64,000 bases of DNA from the NCBI GenBank assembly GCA_040388625.1, contig JAZKBK010000001.1, forward strand, positions 186,001-250,000. The letters are read 5' to 3'. A program made the position numbers and the translations under genes. This document shows, piece by piece, positions 1-6,211 of the stretch; positions within the stretch are counted from its first letter, which is position 1, and each line of letters starts with the position of its first letter. The stretch comes from Gemmatimonadota bacterium (lineage in GTDB: Bacteria > Gemmatimonadota > Gemmatimonadetes > Gemmatimonadales > Gemmatimonadaceae). Under the pieces are notes generated by a model that had not been told where the DNA came from, made no database searches, and was given only the letters and a program-made list of their open reading frames with translations.

Positions 1-830
1 CGCACCCCGCTCGCGACGCCGATACCGCCCAGCAGCAGCGCGACCATTCCGACGATGCCGATGAAGTTCGCGAGACTCTCGGTCGCCCTTGCGGCCGATT
101 CCTCCGTCTGCGTGACGGTTCGCACATTGACGTCCTGCTTGGTCAGCGGCGCCCGGAACGGTGCTGCGAATCCCTTGGGATCCTGATCGGAAGGAAGCTT
201 GAGAAGCGCCGCGTATTCCGCGGTGCTGCCGAACACCAGCAGCCGCGTCTCCGGGAGATATCGCGCAGGAATGTAGATGCGTGGTGCGAATGCGGACGAG
301 AGACCCGACGTTCCCGGTACGTCCTTGAGAGTACCCGTGATCACGAACTCGCCATAACCAACCTTGAGCGTGTCGCCGATCCGTGCGTCGAGCACGATGA
401 GCAGCGACGGGTCGACCAGCGCGTTCGGTCCCGATTGCAGCGTCTCGTACCTGCCCGCAGGCTGAGTGGTGATCGCGCCGTACAGCGGGTATCCGGCGCT
501 CACGCCATGGATCTGCGCAAGTCGCGTGTTGCCGTTGCGCGGAATGACGGCCATCGACGGAAAGGTCGTGGAGCGCACATTCGGAATTCCGGCGCGCGCC
601 AGAGAGTCGAGCAGCTGCTCCGTTTCCTTTGCGAAGGGACGCCTGCTGGAAAACTGGACATCGCCGCCGAGCAGCGAGCGGGATTGTTCGCGCACCGAAC
701 GTGTGACGTTGCGCGCGAACGAATCGATCGACACCAGCGCCGCCACGCCCACCGCGATCGTGGACATGTACAGAAACAGCTTTCGTCGCGTGGTGCGGCT
801 CTCGCGCCACGCAAGCCGCGCCAGTTGCAT
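1..830 (-). CDS. ybbP: ABC transporter permease, YbbP/FtsX-like (3' part outside window)
   Basis: N-terminal 276 codons of an ABC permease of the MacB/FtsX class; the rest lies beyond base 1. The reading begins MQLARLAWRESRTTRRKLF, followed by a first membrane helix (about residues 18-38) and a long extracytoplasmic domain; at the window edge a second helix begins (NFIGIVGMVALLLGG). I chose the ATG at 830-828; a TTG four codons upstream would overlap the ybbA stop. The gene lies immediately downstream of ybbA on the same strand and next to a divergent TesA-like esterase, the conserved ybbP-ybbA-tesA neighbourhood known from Proteobacteria. The inferred role is export or membrane lipid/lipoprotein handling; the substrate cannot be read from sequence. 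Confidence 0.85.
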   Translation of the reverse strand, partial: MQLARLAWRESRTTRRKLFLYMSTIAVGVAALVSIDSFARNVTRSVREQSRSLLGGDVQFSSRRPFAKETEQLLDSLARAGIPNVRSTTFPSMAVIPRNGNTRLAQIHGVSAGYPLYGAITTQPAGRYETLQSGPNALVDPSLLIVLDARIGDTLKVGYGEFVITGTLKDVPGTSGLSSAFAPRIYIPARYLPETRLLVFGSTAEYAALLKLPSDQDPKGFAAPFRAPLTKQDVNVRTVTQTEESAARATESLANFIGIVGMVALLLGGIGVASGV

Positions 831-841
831 CGGCGAAGCAC

Positions 842-1528
842 TCAATCTACGCGCTCCGTCGATCCGGTATCCTCGATCACTGCTCCATCTGCCAGTCTGA
901 TCTGTCGCCGCGCACGTGCCGCCAGCGTGGCGTCATGTGTGACTATCACGACGGTCGAACCCGACTCGTGGTTCAGCTCTTCGAGCAATGCAACGACCCG
1001 CTCGCCGCTCGCCGCGTCGAGATTTCCAGTTGGCTCGTCCGCAAACAGAATCGATGGCCGATTGGAAAATGCGCGCGCGATCGCCACGCGCTGCTGCTCG
1101 CCGCCGGACAGCTGGGTAGGGAAGTGCGTCGCTCGCTCGGCGAGTCCAACACGCTCTAGCAGGTCCGACGCGCGTCGCTCTGCACCGCTCTCACCACGCA
1201 GCTCGAGCGGAACCTGCACATTTTCCGCGGCGGTAAGCGTCGAGATCAGCTGAAAGCTCTGAAAGACAAATCCGACCTTCGCCGATCGTATTCGCGCCCG
1301 ATCGTCCTCGCTCATGCTCGACATCTCGGCGCCGTCCAGGATCACACGGCCTCCGCTCGGTGTATCGAGACCCGCGAGCAGGCCGAGAAGCGTAGTTTTG
1401 CCGCTTCCGGACGGCCCGGTAATGGCGACGAACTCGCCCGGCTGCACGGAGAACGATACGTTCCGGAGCACCGCGAGCGTGCGCTCGCCACTCCGGTATT
1501 CCTTGGTCAACGATTCAGCGATGAGCAT
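842..1528 (-). CDS. ybbA: ABC transporter ATP-binding protein YbbA
   Basis: A 228-residue ABC ATPase. It shows Walker A GPSGSGKTT (about 38-46), the Q-loop region VFQSFQL, the signature LSGGEQQRVAIARA and Walker B ILFADEPTGNLD, the LolD/MacB/YbbA style of the family. The stop is 12 bases from the start of the permease on the same strand, so the two form an ATPase-permease pair. The ATG (1528-1526) overlaps the divergent lipoprotein start at 1527 by two bases, leaving no intergenic room, so the promoters must sit inside the opposing coding regions. The partner synteny (ybbA-ybbP-tesA) supports YbbA over LolD; family assignment is very secure, substrate unknown. Confidence 0.92.
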   Translation of the reverse strand: MLIAESLTKEYRSGERTLAVLRNVSFSVQPGEFVAITGPSGSGKTTLLGLLAGLDTPSGGRVILDGAEMSSMSEDDRARIRSAKVGFVFQSFQLISTLTAAENVQVPLELRGESGAERRASDLLERVGLAERATHFPTQLSGGEQQRVAIARAFSNRPSILFADEPTGNLDAASGERVVALLEELNHESGSTVVIVTHDATLAARARRQIRLADGAVIEDTGSTERVD

Positions 1529-2243
1529 GAAGAAAGACGTCCGTTATATGAGTCCAGGCACTACTGCGAGCCTGGCGGCGGCGCTGTTAATTGGCGGATG
1601 CAACCCGGCGGCGAAAGATAAGACACCGCAGACGGTACAGACGGTTGAGGCCGCTCCGCCCGCCAGCGTCTCCTCGCCCGACCCAGCCGCGGCTGGCCCG
1701 ACGGTGCTGTTCATCGGTACCAGCCTCACGGCCGGCCTCGGCCTGCGGCCGGAGCAGGCCTATCCGGCACTGATCCAGGCAAAGGCCGACTCCGCCGGCA
1801 CACCGCTCACCGCCGTGAATGCCGGTGTGAGCGGCGAAACGTCAGCCGGTGCACTGAACAGGATCGACTGGGTGCTCCGCAGCCCCGCCGACGTCGTCGT
1901 CCTGGAAACAGGGGCGAACGACGCCCTTCGGGCGCTCCCGGTGTCCGAGGCTCGGTCAAACATCGCTGAAATTCTGGATCGGATAAAGGCGGCAAAGCCA
2001 CACGCGAAGATATTCCTCATTCAGATGGAAGCCCCGCCCAATCTTGGCCAGCAGTACACCACCGCCTTTCACAAGATGTATGCAGACCTCGCGCGCGAGA
2101 AAGGCGCGACACTCATTCCGTTCCTGCTGAATGGAGTTGCCGGACACGCCGACCTGAATCAGGCGGACGGATTGCATCCGAACGTGACGGGCGAGGAGAT
2201 CGTGGCGACGAACGTGTGGAATTCATTGAAGAAGGTGCTGTAG
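1527..2243 (+). CDS. tesA: TesA-like GDSL/SGNH esterase lipoprotein (arylesterase/lysophospholipase L1)
   Basis: A 238-residue SGNH hydrolase. The N-terminus has KK and R followed by a hydrophobic stretch ending LLIGGC, a lipobox, so it is probably a lipoprotein rather than the soluble periplasmic TesA. Block I reads FIGTSLTAG, with Thr replacing the usual Asp of GDSL but the nucleophile Ser kept; block II is NAGVSGET; block III ETGAND; block V DGLHP supplies the Asp and His. It should hydrolyse acyl esters or thioesters in the envelope. Start choice: ATG 1527 gives the positively charged signal peptide; ATG 1548 would lose it. It is divergent from ybbA, with the two start codons overlapping. 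Confidence 0.88.
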   Translation: MKKDVRYMSPGTTASLAAALLIGGCNPAAKDKTPQTVQTVEAAPPASVSSPDPAAAGPTVLFIGTSLTAGLGLRPEQAYPALIQAKADSAGTPLTAVNAGVSGETSAGALNRIDWVLRSPADVVVLETGANDALRALPVSEARSNIAEILDRIKAAKPHAKIFLIQMEAPPNLGQQYTTAFHKMYADLAREKGATLIPFLLNGVAGHADLNQADGLHPNVTGEEIVATNVWNSLKKVL

Positions 2244-2296
2244 GAGAATCGCTGTCGTCACCCGTGAATTCACCGATTCCCGGCAATGACGAATCG

Positions 2297-3568
2297 TCAG
2301 GATCTCCCGCTCGCTCGCGCCGCCTTCAGGTTCAGATAATCTCGCTCCGGAATACTCGCCGTGCCCTCGGCGGCCGCGCGATAATGCAGAATCGCGCGCG
2401 CATCGTCACCGATCATCTCATACAGATGTGCGCGGACCGCATCGAGCCTGTAATGCCCGCGTAGCTTCTGATCGGTGTCGAGCTCGCTCACCAACGCAAG
2501 ACCAGCTTCCGCGCCATCCACCATCGCAACCGCAATCGCGTGGTTCAATGCGACCATCGGATTGTCCGACATTCGCTTCAACACTCCGTACAACGCCATT
2601 ATCTGCGGCCAGTCGGTGTCCTGCACACGGGCCGACTCGTCGTGAATCGCGGCGATCGCAGCCTGGAGCAGATACGGTCCAGCCGAGCCCGATGCGAACG
2701 CGCTCGAGACGAGTGCCGTTCCTTCGCTGATCATCTGTCGATCCCATAACGACCGATCCTGCGCGTCCAGTGGAATCAACTCGCCGTGGCATCCCGTTCG
2801 CGCAGAGCGACGTGCGTCGGTGAGCAGCATGAGCGCCAGCAAGCCGGCGACTTCGCCATTGTTAGGCGTCAACGCGTGCAACATGCGTGTGAGCCTGATC
2901 GCCTCGGCGGAGAGATCCACACGATGCAGTTCCGGCCCGCTGCTGCTCGCGTATCCCTCGTTGAATATGAGATACAGCACGTGCATCACTGCGCCCAGTC
3001 GCTCCGCCATGTCGTCGTCCGTTGGCATGCGGAACGCGACTCCTGACGACTTGATGCTCTGCTTGGCCCTGCTGATACGCTGTGCCATAGTCGCTTCCGG
3101 GACGAGAAACGCACTGGCTATCTCAGCCGTCGTGAGTCCGCCGACCGCGCGCAGCGTGAGCGCGATCGCCGACGACGGCGAGAGCGCCGAATGGCAGCAC
3201 ATGAAGAGAAGCACGAGTGTGTCGTCCGTCATCAGCCCGAGTTCCTCGTCAGGCGGCGACACGAAGGGCTGGTCGTGCGCATGCTCGCTCGCGACTTCAT
3301 TCTCGCGGCGGCGCCTTGCACTCTCGCTCCGCACGCGATCCTTGAGGCGTCTCATCGCAACGCTGTACAGCCAGCCGCGCGGATTGGTGGGAACGCCGGC
3401 GGCACGCCACTGCGTGGCTGCCGCGATGAGCGCTTCCTGAACCGCATCCTCGGCGTCAGCGAAATCACCGCACTTCCGTGCGACGACGCCGAGCACCTGC
3501 GGCGCAAGCTCGCGCAGCAGGTGCTCGGCGAATTCAGGAGAGTTCGTGCTCGTGCCTGGATCCGTCAC
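2297..3568 (-). CDS. ECF sigma factor with C-terminal DUF6596/TPR-like domain (ECF42 type)
   Basis: RNA polymerase sigma factor of about 423 residues. Region 2 is seen in the stretch QVLGVVARKCGDFADAEDAVQEALIAAA and NPRGWLYSVAMRRLKDRVR; region 4 in SAIALTLRAVGGLTTAEIASAF with the helix MAQRISRAKQSIK. The remaining ~230 residues (AERLGAVMHVLYLIFNEGYASSSG onward) are the long C-terminal extension typical of this group, which has no anti-sigma factor. The reading frame stays open to 3850 but would run through the upstream gene; GTG 3568 (or a TTG overlapping the upstream stop) is a sounder start. It lies 11 bases downstream of a DGPF/YCII protein, the hallmark partner of ECF42 sigma factors. Target promoters are not evident. 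Confidence 0.9.
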   Translation of the reverse strand: MTDPGTSTNSPEFAEHLLRELAPQVLGVVARKCGDFADAEDAVQEALIAAATQWRAAGVPTNPRGWLYSVAMRRLKDRVRSESARRRRENEVASEHAHDQPFVSPPDEELGLMTDDTLVLLFMCCHSALSPSSAIALTLRAVGGLTTAEIASAFLVPEATMAQRISRAKQSIKSSGVAFRMPTDDDMAERLGAVMHVLYLIFNEGYASSSGPELHRVDLSAEAIRLTRMLHALTPNNGEVAGLLALMLLTDARRSARTGCHGELIPLDAQDRSLWDRQMISEGTALVSSAFASGSAGPYLLQAAIAAIHDESARVQDTDWPQIMALYGVLKRMSDNPMVALNHAIAVAMVDGAEAGLALVSELDTDQKLRGHYRLDAVRAHLYEMIGDDARAILHYRAAAEGTASIPERDYLNLKAARASGRS

Positions 3569-3579
3569 GAGCTTCGCGT

Positions 3580-3993
3580 TCAACGCGTGAGCGAGGGTGC
3601 GGATGGATCGGGCGGCGCGCTCATGACGGGCCGTAGCTCGACCGCCATGTTGAGCGGAGCGCCGCCAGGCCCGGGTGCTGCAGAGACGGCAGCCGCCAGC
3701 TCGTACGCGCGTTCGGCGCTGTCCACGTCGATGATCCAGAAGCCCGCGAGAAATTCCTTTGTTTCGGGGAAGGGACCATCGGTTACCGGCCGGCCGTCCT
3801 TTCCGGCGCGCACCAGTTTCGCCTGTGCGGGCGGCGTCAGGCCCTCGCACGCCACCATCTCGCCCGCCTCGCCGAGCTGCCTGTTGAAGGCGTGCATGAA
3901 CGCTATGTGCGCCTGGAAATCCTCGGGCGACCAGTCATTGATCTGGTATTCACCGTTCCCGCGCGGGGCATTCATCATCATCATGTACTTCAT
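3580..3993 (-). CDS. YCII/DGPF-domain protein
   Basis: A 137-residue protein starting MKYMMMMNAPRG and containing VTDGPFPETKEFLAGFWIIDVDS, which carries the DGPF signature (GRPVTDGPFPETKE), followed by a short C-terminal tail ending VELRPVM. This is the DGPF/YCII-related fold, a small ferredoxin-like domain seen beside ECF42-type sigma factors. A strong ribosome binding site (GAGGAG) lies about 8 bases before the ATG. It is transcribed first, with the sigma factor 11 bases downstream, so the pair is an operon. The biochemical role of DGPF proteins in these pairs is not established; a sensing or accessory function is inferred from conserved linkage only. Confidence 0.9.
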   Translation of the reverse strand: MKYMMMMNAPRGNGEYQINDWSPEDFQAHIAFMHAFNRQLGEAGEMVACEGLTPPAQAKLVRAGKDGRPVTDGPFPETKEFLAGFWIIDVDSAERAYELAAAVSAAPGPGGAPLNMAVELRPVMSAPPDPSAPSLTR

Positions 3994-4184
3994 GGTTCGA
4001 TCTCCTCTTCGGGTGTGGGCGCCGGGGCTGGCGCTTTCGTAGAGAAGTCGGAGGCGGCGGTGGATTCTCTACATCCTGGCTCAAGATTGCCCGAATTCGG
4101 TCGCCCCACCAGTGGCCGGTTGCCTGTAGCAGCCCTTACTTGCTACCTTTAAAGGCTATGTACGTTTTTCCGAGGATTTGACGA

Positions 4185-4751
4185 ATGGCGATGCCAGCCA
4201 CGCAGATTCGGCGGGGGATGGTTCTCGTGTTCGAGGGTGAGCCATGCCGCGTCGTTGAGTTCCGCCACCACACGCCGGGAAATCTCCGGGCGATGGTGCA
4301 GGCCAAGCTCAAGAATATTCGCACCGGCAACAGCTTCGAGCACCGGTTCCGCGCAGCGGATTCCATCGAGAAGGCCGCGATGGAAACGCACGACCTGGAG
4401 TTCATGTATCAGGGTGGCGACACCTATCATTTCATGAACACCGAGAACTACGATCAGATCGAGATGGACGAGGAAGCACTGGGCGATTCAGCTCAGTGGA
4501 TGCAGCCGGGCATGAAGATCCAGGCCGAGTACTACAACGGCAATCCGATCGGCATCCAGCTTCCCAACTCGCTCAATCTCGAGATCGTGGATACAGCTCC
4601 GGTCATGAAAACAGCGACGAAGACCGCCTCGACCAAGCCGGCAAAGCTGAGCAATGGCGTGACGATCAACGTCCCGGAGTTCATCGCGCAGGGCGAACGG
4701 GTTCGGGTGAATCCGACGACCGGCGAGTACATGGATCGCGCCAAGGACTGA
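4185..4751 (+). CDS. efp: Elongation factor P
   Basis: A 188-residue EF-P with the full three-domain layout: KOW-like domain I (about 1-65), OB domain II (about 66-128, containing HDLEFMYQGGDTYHFMNTENYDQ) and C-terminal OB domain III ending VRVNPTTGEYMDRAKD. It relieves ribosome stalling at polyproline stretches. The domain I tip reads TPGNLRAM, so by alignment the position modified in E. coli (Lys34) is Asn33, with an Arg two residues later. I see no epmA-like, epmB-like or earP-like gene nearby. The start is ATG 4185, with GAGG nine bases upstream; a second ATG two codons later is too far from it. It stands alone ahead of two tRNA genes. Confidence 0.97.
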   Translation: MAMPATQIRRGMVLVFEGEPCRVVEFRHHTPGNLRAMVQAKLKNIRTGNSFEHRFRAADSIEKAAMETHDLEFMYQGGDTYHFMNTENYDQIEMDEEALGDSAQWMQPGMKIQAEYYNGNPIGIQLPNSLNLEIVDTAPVMKTATKTASTKPAKLSNGVTINVPEFIAQGERVRVNPTTGEYMDRAKD

Positions 4752-4813
4752 TTGAGGCGGGAGGCCGGCGGCGTTAGTTGCTGGCTCTCGATTGCGGGAT
4801 TAGAATGAAATGG

Positions 4814-4833
4814 CCGGGGCGACGTGGCCCCGG
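4814..4833 (+). terminator. GC-rich hairpin between efp and tRNA-His
   Basis: Perfect 7-bp inverted repeat CCGGGGC/GCCCCGG with a 6-base loop, ending five bases before tRNA-His. It has no T-run, so it may be a weak terminator for efp or part of the tRNA precursor leader rather than a classic Rho-independent terminator. Confidence 0.4.
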
Positions 4834-4837
4834 ACAT

Positions 4838-4912
4838 GGTGGCTGTAGCTCAATTGGTTAGAGCACCGGATTGTGGTTCCGGGGGTTGCGGGTTCAATTC
4901 CCGTCAGCCACC
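4838..4912 (+). tRNA. tRNA-His (GTG)
   Basis: Cloverleaf with acceptor GTGGCTG/CAGCCAC, anticodon stem CCGGA/TCCGG and loop TTGTGGT giving anticodon GTG, and T-loop TTCAATT. The extra G at position -1 opposite discriminator C is encoded, the identity element of tRNA-His. CCA is not encoded. Confidence 0.97.
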
Positions 4913-4947
4913 CCTGACAGGGCTTGAGGGGTCTGGAAGATCAGTGT

Positions 4948-5020
4948 AGGTCCGTAGCTCAATTGGTAGAGCACCGGTCTCCAAAACCGGGGGTTGCAGG
5001 TTCGATTCCTGCCGGGCCTG
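4948..5020 (+). tRNA. tRNA-Trp (CCA)
   Basis: Acceptor AGGTCCG/CGGGCCT (with G-U pairs), anticodon stem CCGGT/ACCGG, loop CTCCAAA giving anticodon CCA, T-loop TTCGATT, discriminator G. It lies 35 bases after tRNA-His. In many bacteria tRNA-Trp precedes secE-nusG; that linkage is absent here. Confidence 0.97.
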
Positions 5021-5319
5021 TTAGTGTGAGGTTACCACCTGCCGACCGCGCGCGGCAACGTTTGAACCACCTTCTGCTGGGGCTTCGCAGAACGTCGCGC
5101 GAAATTTCGGGTCAGATGCGAGCTTGTCCCGGGCCTTGGCCCGGATAGCCCCGCCCGGAACAGGGCTCTTCTCCAAAATGTCCCCGATGTAAGCCGTGGT
5201 GCGAACCGATCTATATTCGGCGCTGCCACCCCTTGACCTTATAGCTAGGTACAGGCTGTATCGTACAACGTGCGCGAGCGTGTACGCCCGCGTTGGACCT
5301 TTATATGGAGTAACCGATC
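5021..5319. other. Intergenic region between tRNA-Trp and the DUF542 gene
   Basis: About 300 bases without a convincing gene. The distal part holds a MerR-type promoter candidate (5233-5264, listed separately) in front of the DUF542 gene. The proximal part (5021-5220) shows nothing I can name; short open frames on both strands lack ribosome binding sites and recognisable composition. Confidence 0.5.
5233..5264 (+). promoter_or_regulatory. MerR-type promoter candidate with long 20-bp spacer
   Basis: A -35 TTGACC and a -10 TATCGT are separated by 20 bases, the overlong spacing that MerR-family activators correct (19-20 bp in mer, copA and zntA promoters). An ACCT-N7-AGGT dyad overlaps the -35. 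The site lies 56 bases before the DUF542 gene and a MerR gene sits 300 bases downstream of that gene, so local regulation is plausible but inferred. Confidence 0.45.
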
Positions 5320-5517
5320 ATGCCTGCGACAGAACTCGAAATCGACTGCGGATGGACTGTGGACGAAGTGATTCGGCGGCATCCAGCTGCCATGGCGGTG
5401 TTCAACCGTTTCGGCATCGACACATGCTGCGGTGCGATGATGACGGTGGAGGAGGTAGCTGGTTCGAAGAGAGATGCTGTCTGCAGCGAGCTGCATGCCG
5501 TCACGCGCTCACAGTAG
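5320..5517 (+). CDS. DUF542/ScdA_N domain protein
   Basis: A 65-residue protein beginning MPATELEIDCGWTVDEVIRRHP and containing FNRFGIDTCCGAMMTVEEVA. This is the N-terminal domain of the ScdA/YtfE (Ric) iron-sulfur repair proteins, with the paired cysteines of the CCG motif (near residues 36-37), here without the C-terminal hemerythrin domain. Free-standing DUF542 proteins are common; the paired cysteines suggest metal or redox chemistry, but no activity is proven. GGAG nine bases upstream supports the ATG at 5320. A MerR-style promoter lies just ahead and a MerR regulator is convergent downstream, suggesting metal, redox or nitrosative control. Confidence 0.8.
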   Translation: MPATELEIDCGWTVDEVIRRHPAAMAVFNRFGIDTCCGAMMTVEEVAGSKRDAVCSELHAVTRSQ

Positions 5518-5622
5518 CTCGCATCCACCGGTTGACTGAGCGGCCATGCGGTTCCAGCAGAGTCACTAACCGCTGGTGTGGCGTCGCAAACGGTGCATTC
5601 GGTCGCGCTGCGTGAGGGTACG

Positions 5623-6042
5623 TCAGTCTACGGTGCTGCTGGCGCTGCTCAATGGTCCCAATGCATCGAGCAGCGGACAATCGCCCAGCGGTCCGCGCCC
5701 ACCATGGCATCTTCCGGCGAGGTGTACCAGCGCGTGCTTGATATGCTCGAGATCGTGGATGCGACGGTCCACATCCGCGATCTTCGCCTCCGCACGCTCC
5801 TTCACTTTCGACGCCGTCGTGTGTGGATCGAGCCGCAGCACCAGCAGCTCACCGATTTCCGAGAGCGTGAAACCAAGCTCCTGTGCGCGCCGGATGAACC
5901 GCAGGCGGTCGAGCGTGACGTCTGTGTACGTGCGGTACCCGGACTCCGTCCGCCGCGGTTTGGCCAACAGCCCGCGGCGCTCGTAGTAGCGCACGGTCTG
6001 GACGTTCACCCCCGCGCGTTCGGCCAACTCACCGATAGTCAT
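5623..6042 (-). CDS. MerR-family heavy-metal-type transcriptional regulator
   Basis: A 139-residue MerR regulator starting MTIGELAERAGVNVQTVRYYERRGLL, the classic winged helix, with a dimerisation helix from about 75 to 110. Near the C-terminus lies RCHGGRGPLGDCPLLDAL, giving Cys112 and Cys122, the metal-binding loop layout of MerR, ZntR and CueR. The position equivalent to the dimer-helix Cys of MerR and ZntR is Thr76, closer to the Ser of CueR, hinting at a monovalent metal sensor; the loop is 1-2 residues longer than in CueR. The frame remains open upstream to 6267, but the domain begins at ATG 6042. It is divergent from metE and convergent with the DUF542 gene. Confidence 0.88.
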   Translation of the reverse strand: MTIGELAERAGVNVQTVRYYERRGLLAKPRRTESGYRTYTDVTLDRLRFIRRAQELGFTLSEIGELLVLRLDPHTTASKVKERAEAKIADVDRRIHDLEHIKHALVHLAGRCHGGRGPLGDCPLLDALGPLSSASSTVD

Positions 6043-6097
6043 TGCATGCAATCTGGCATAAGTCGGGCGTCTGAGTACAGTGGTGTTCGACCGGGCG

Positions 6098-6117
6098 GTG
6101 ACGGTGACATCCGTCAC
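6098..6117. promoter_or_regulatory. Inverted repeat in the merR-metE divergent region
   Basis: Perfect 7-bp inverted repeat GTGACGG/CCGTCAC with a 6-base spacer, 56 bases upstream of merR and 95 bases upstream of metE. Position and symmetry suggest an operator or a hairpin in the metE leader; which protein would bind is unknown. Confidence 0.4.
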
Positions 6118-6211
6118 GCCGGAGCACAACAGATCTGCCGAAGTTAATGAAAGCGTCCCGTGTCGACGTGCACGAGCGTCGTGTTGACCGGTTACCCGTC
6201 CCGAATCATCA

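Noticed and set aside
6043-6211. Possible SAM, SAH or cobalamin riboswitch upstream of metE
   Set aside because: None of the consensus cores (S-box GAGGGA/GCAACC, SAH GAGGAGCGYUGC, B12 box) is visible; only the GTGACGG/CCGTCAC dyad remains.
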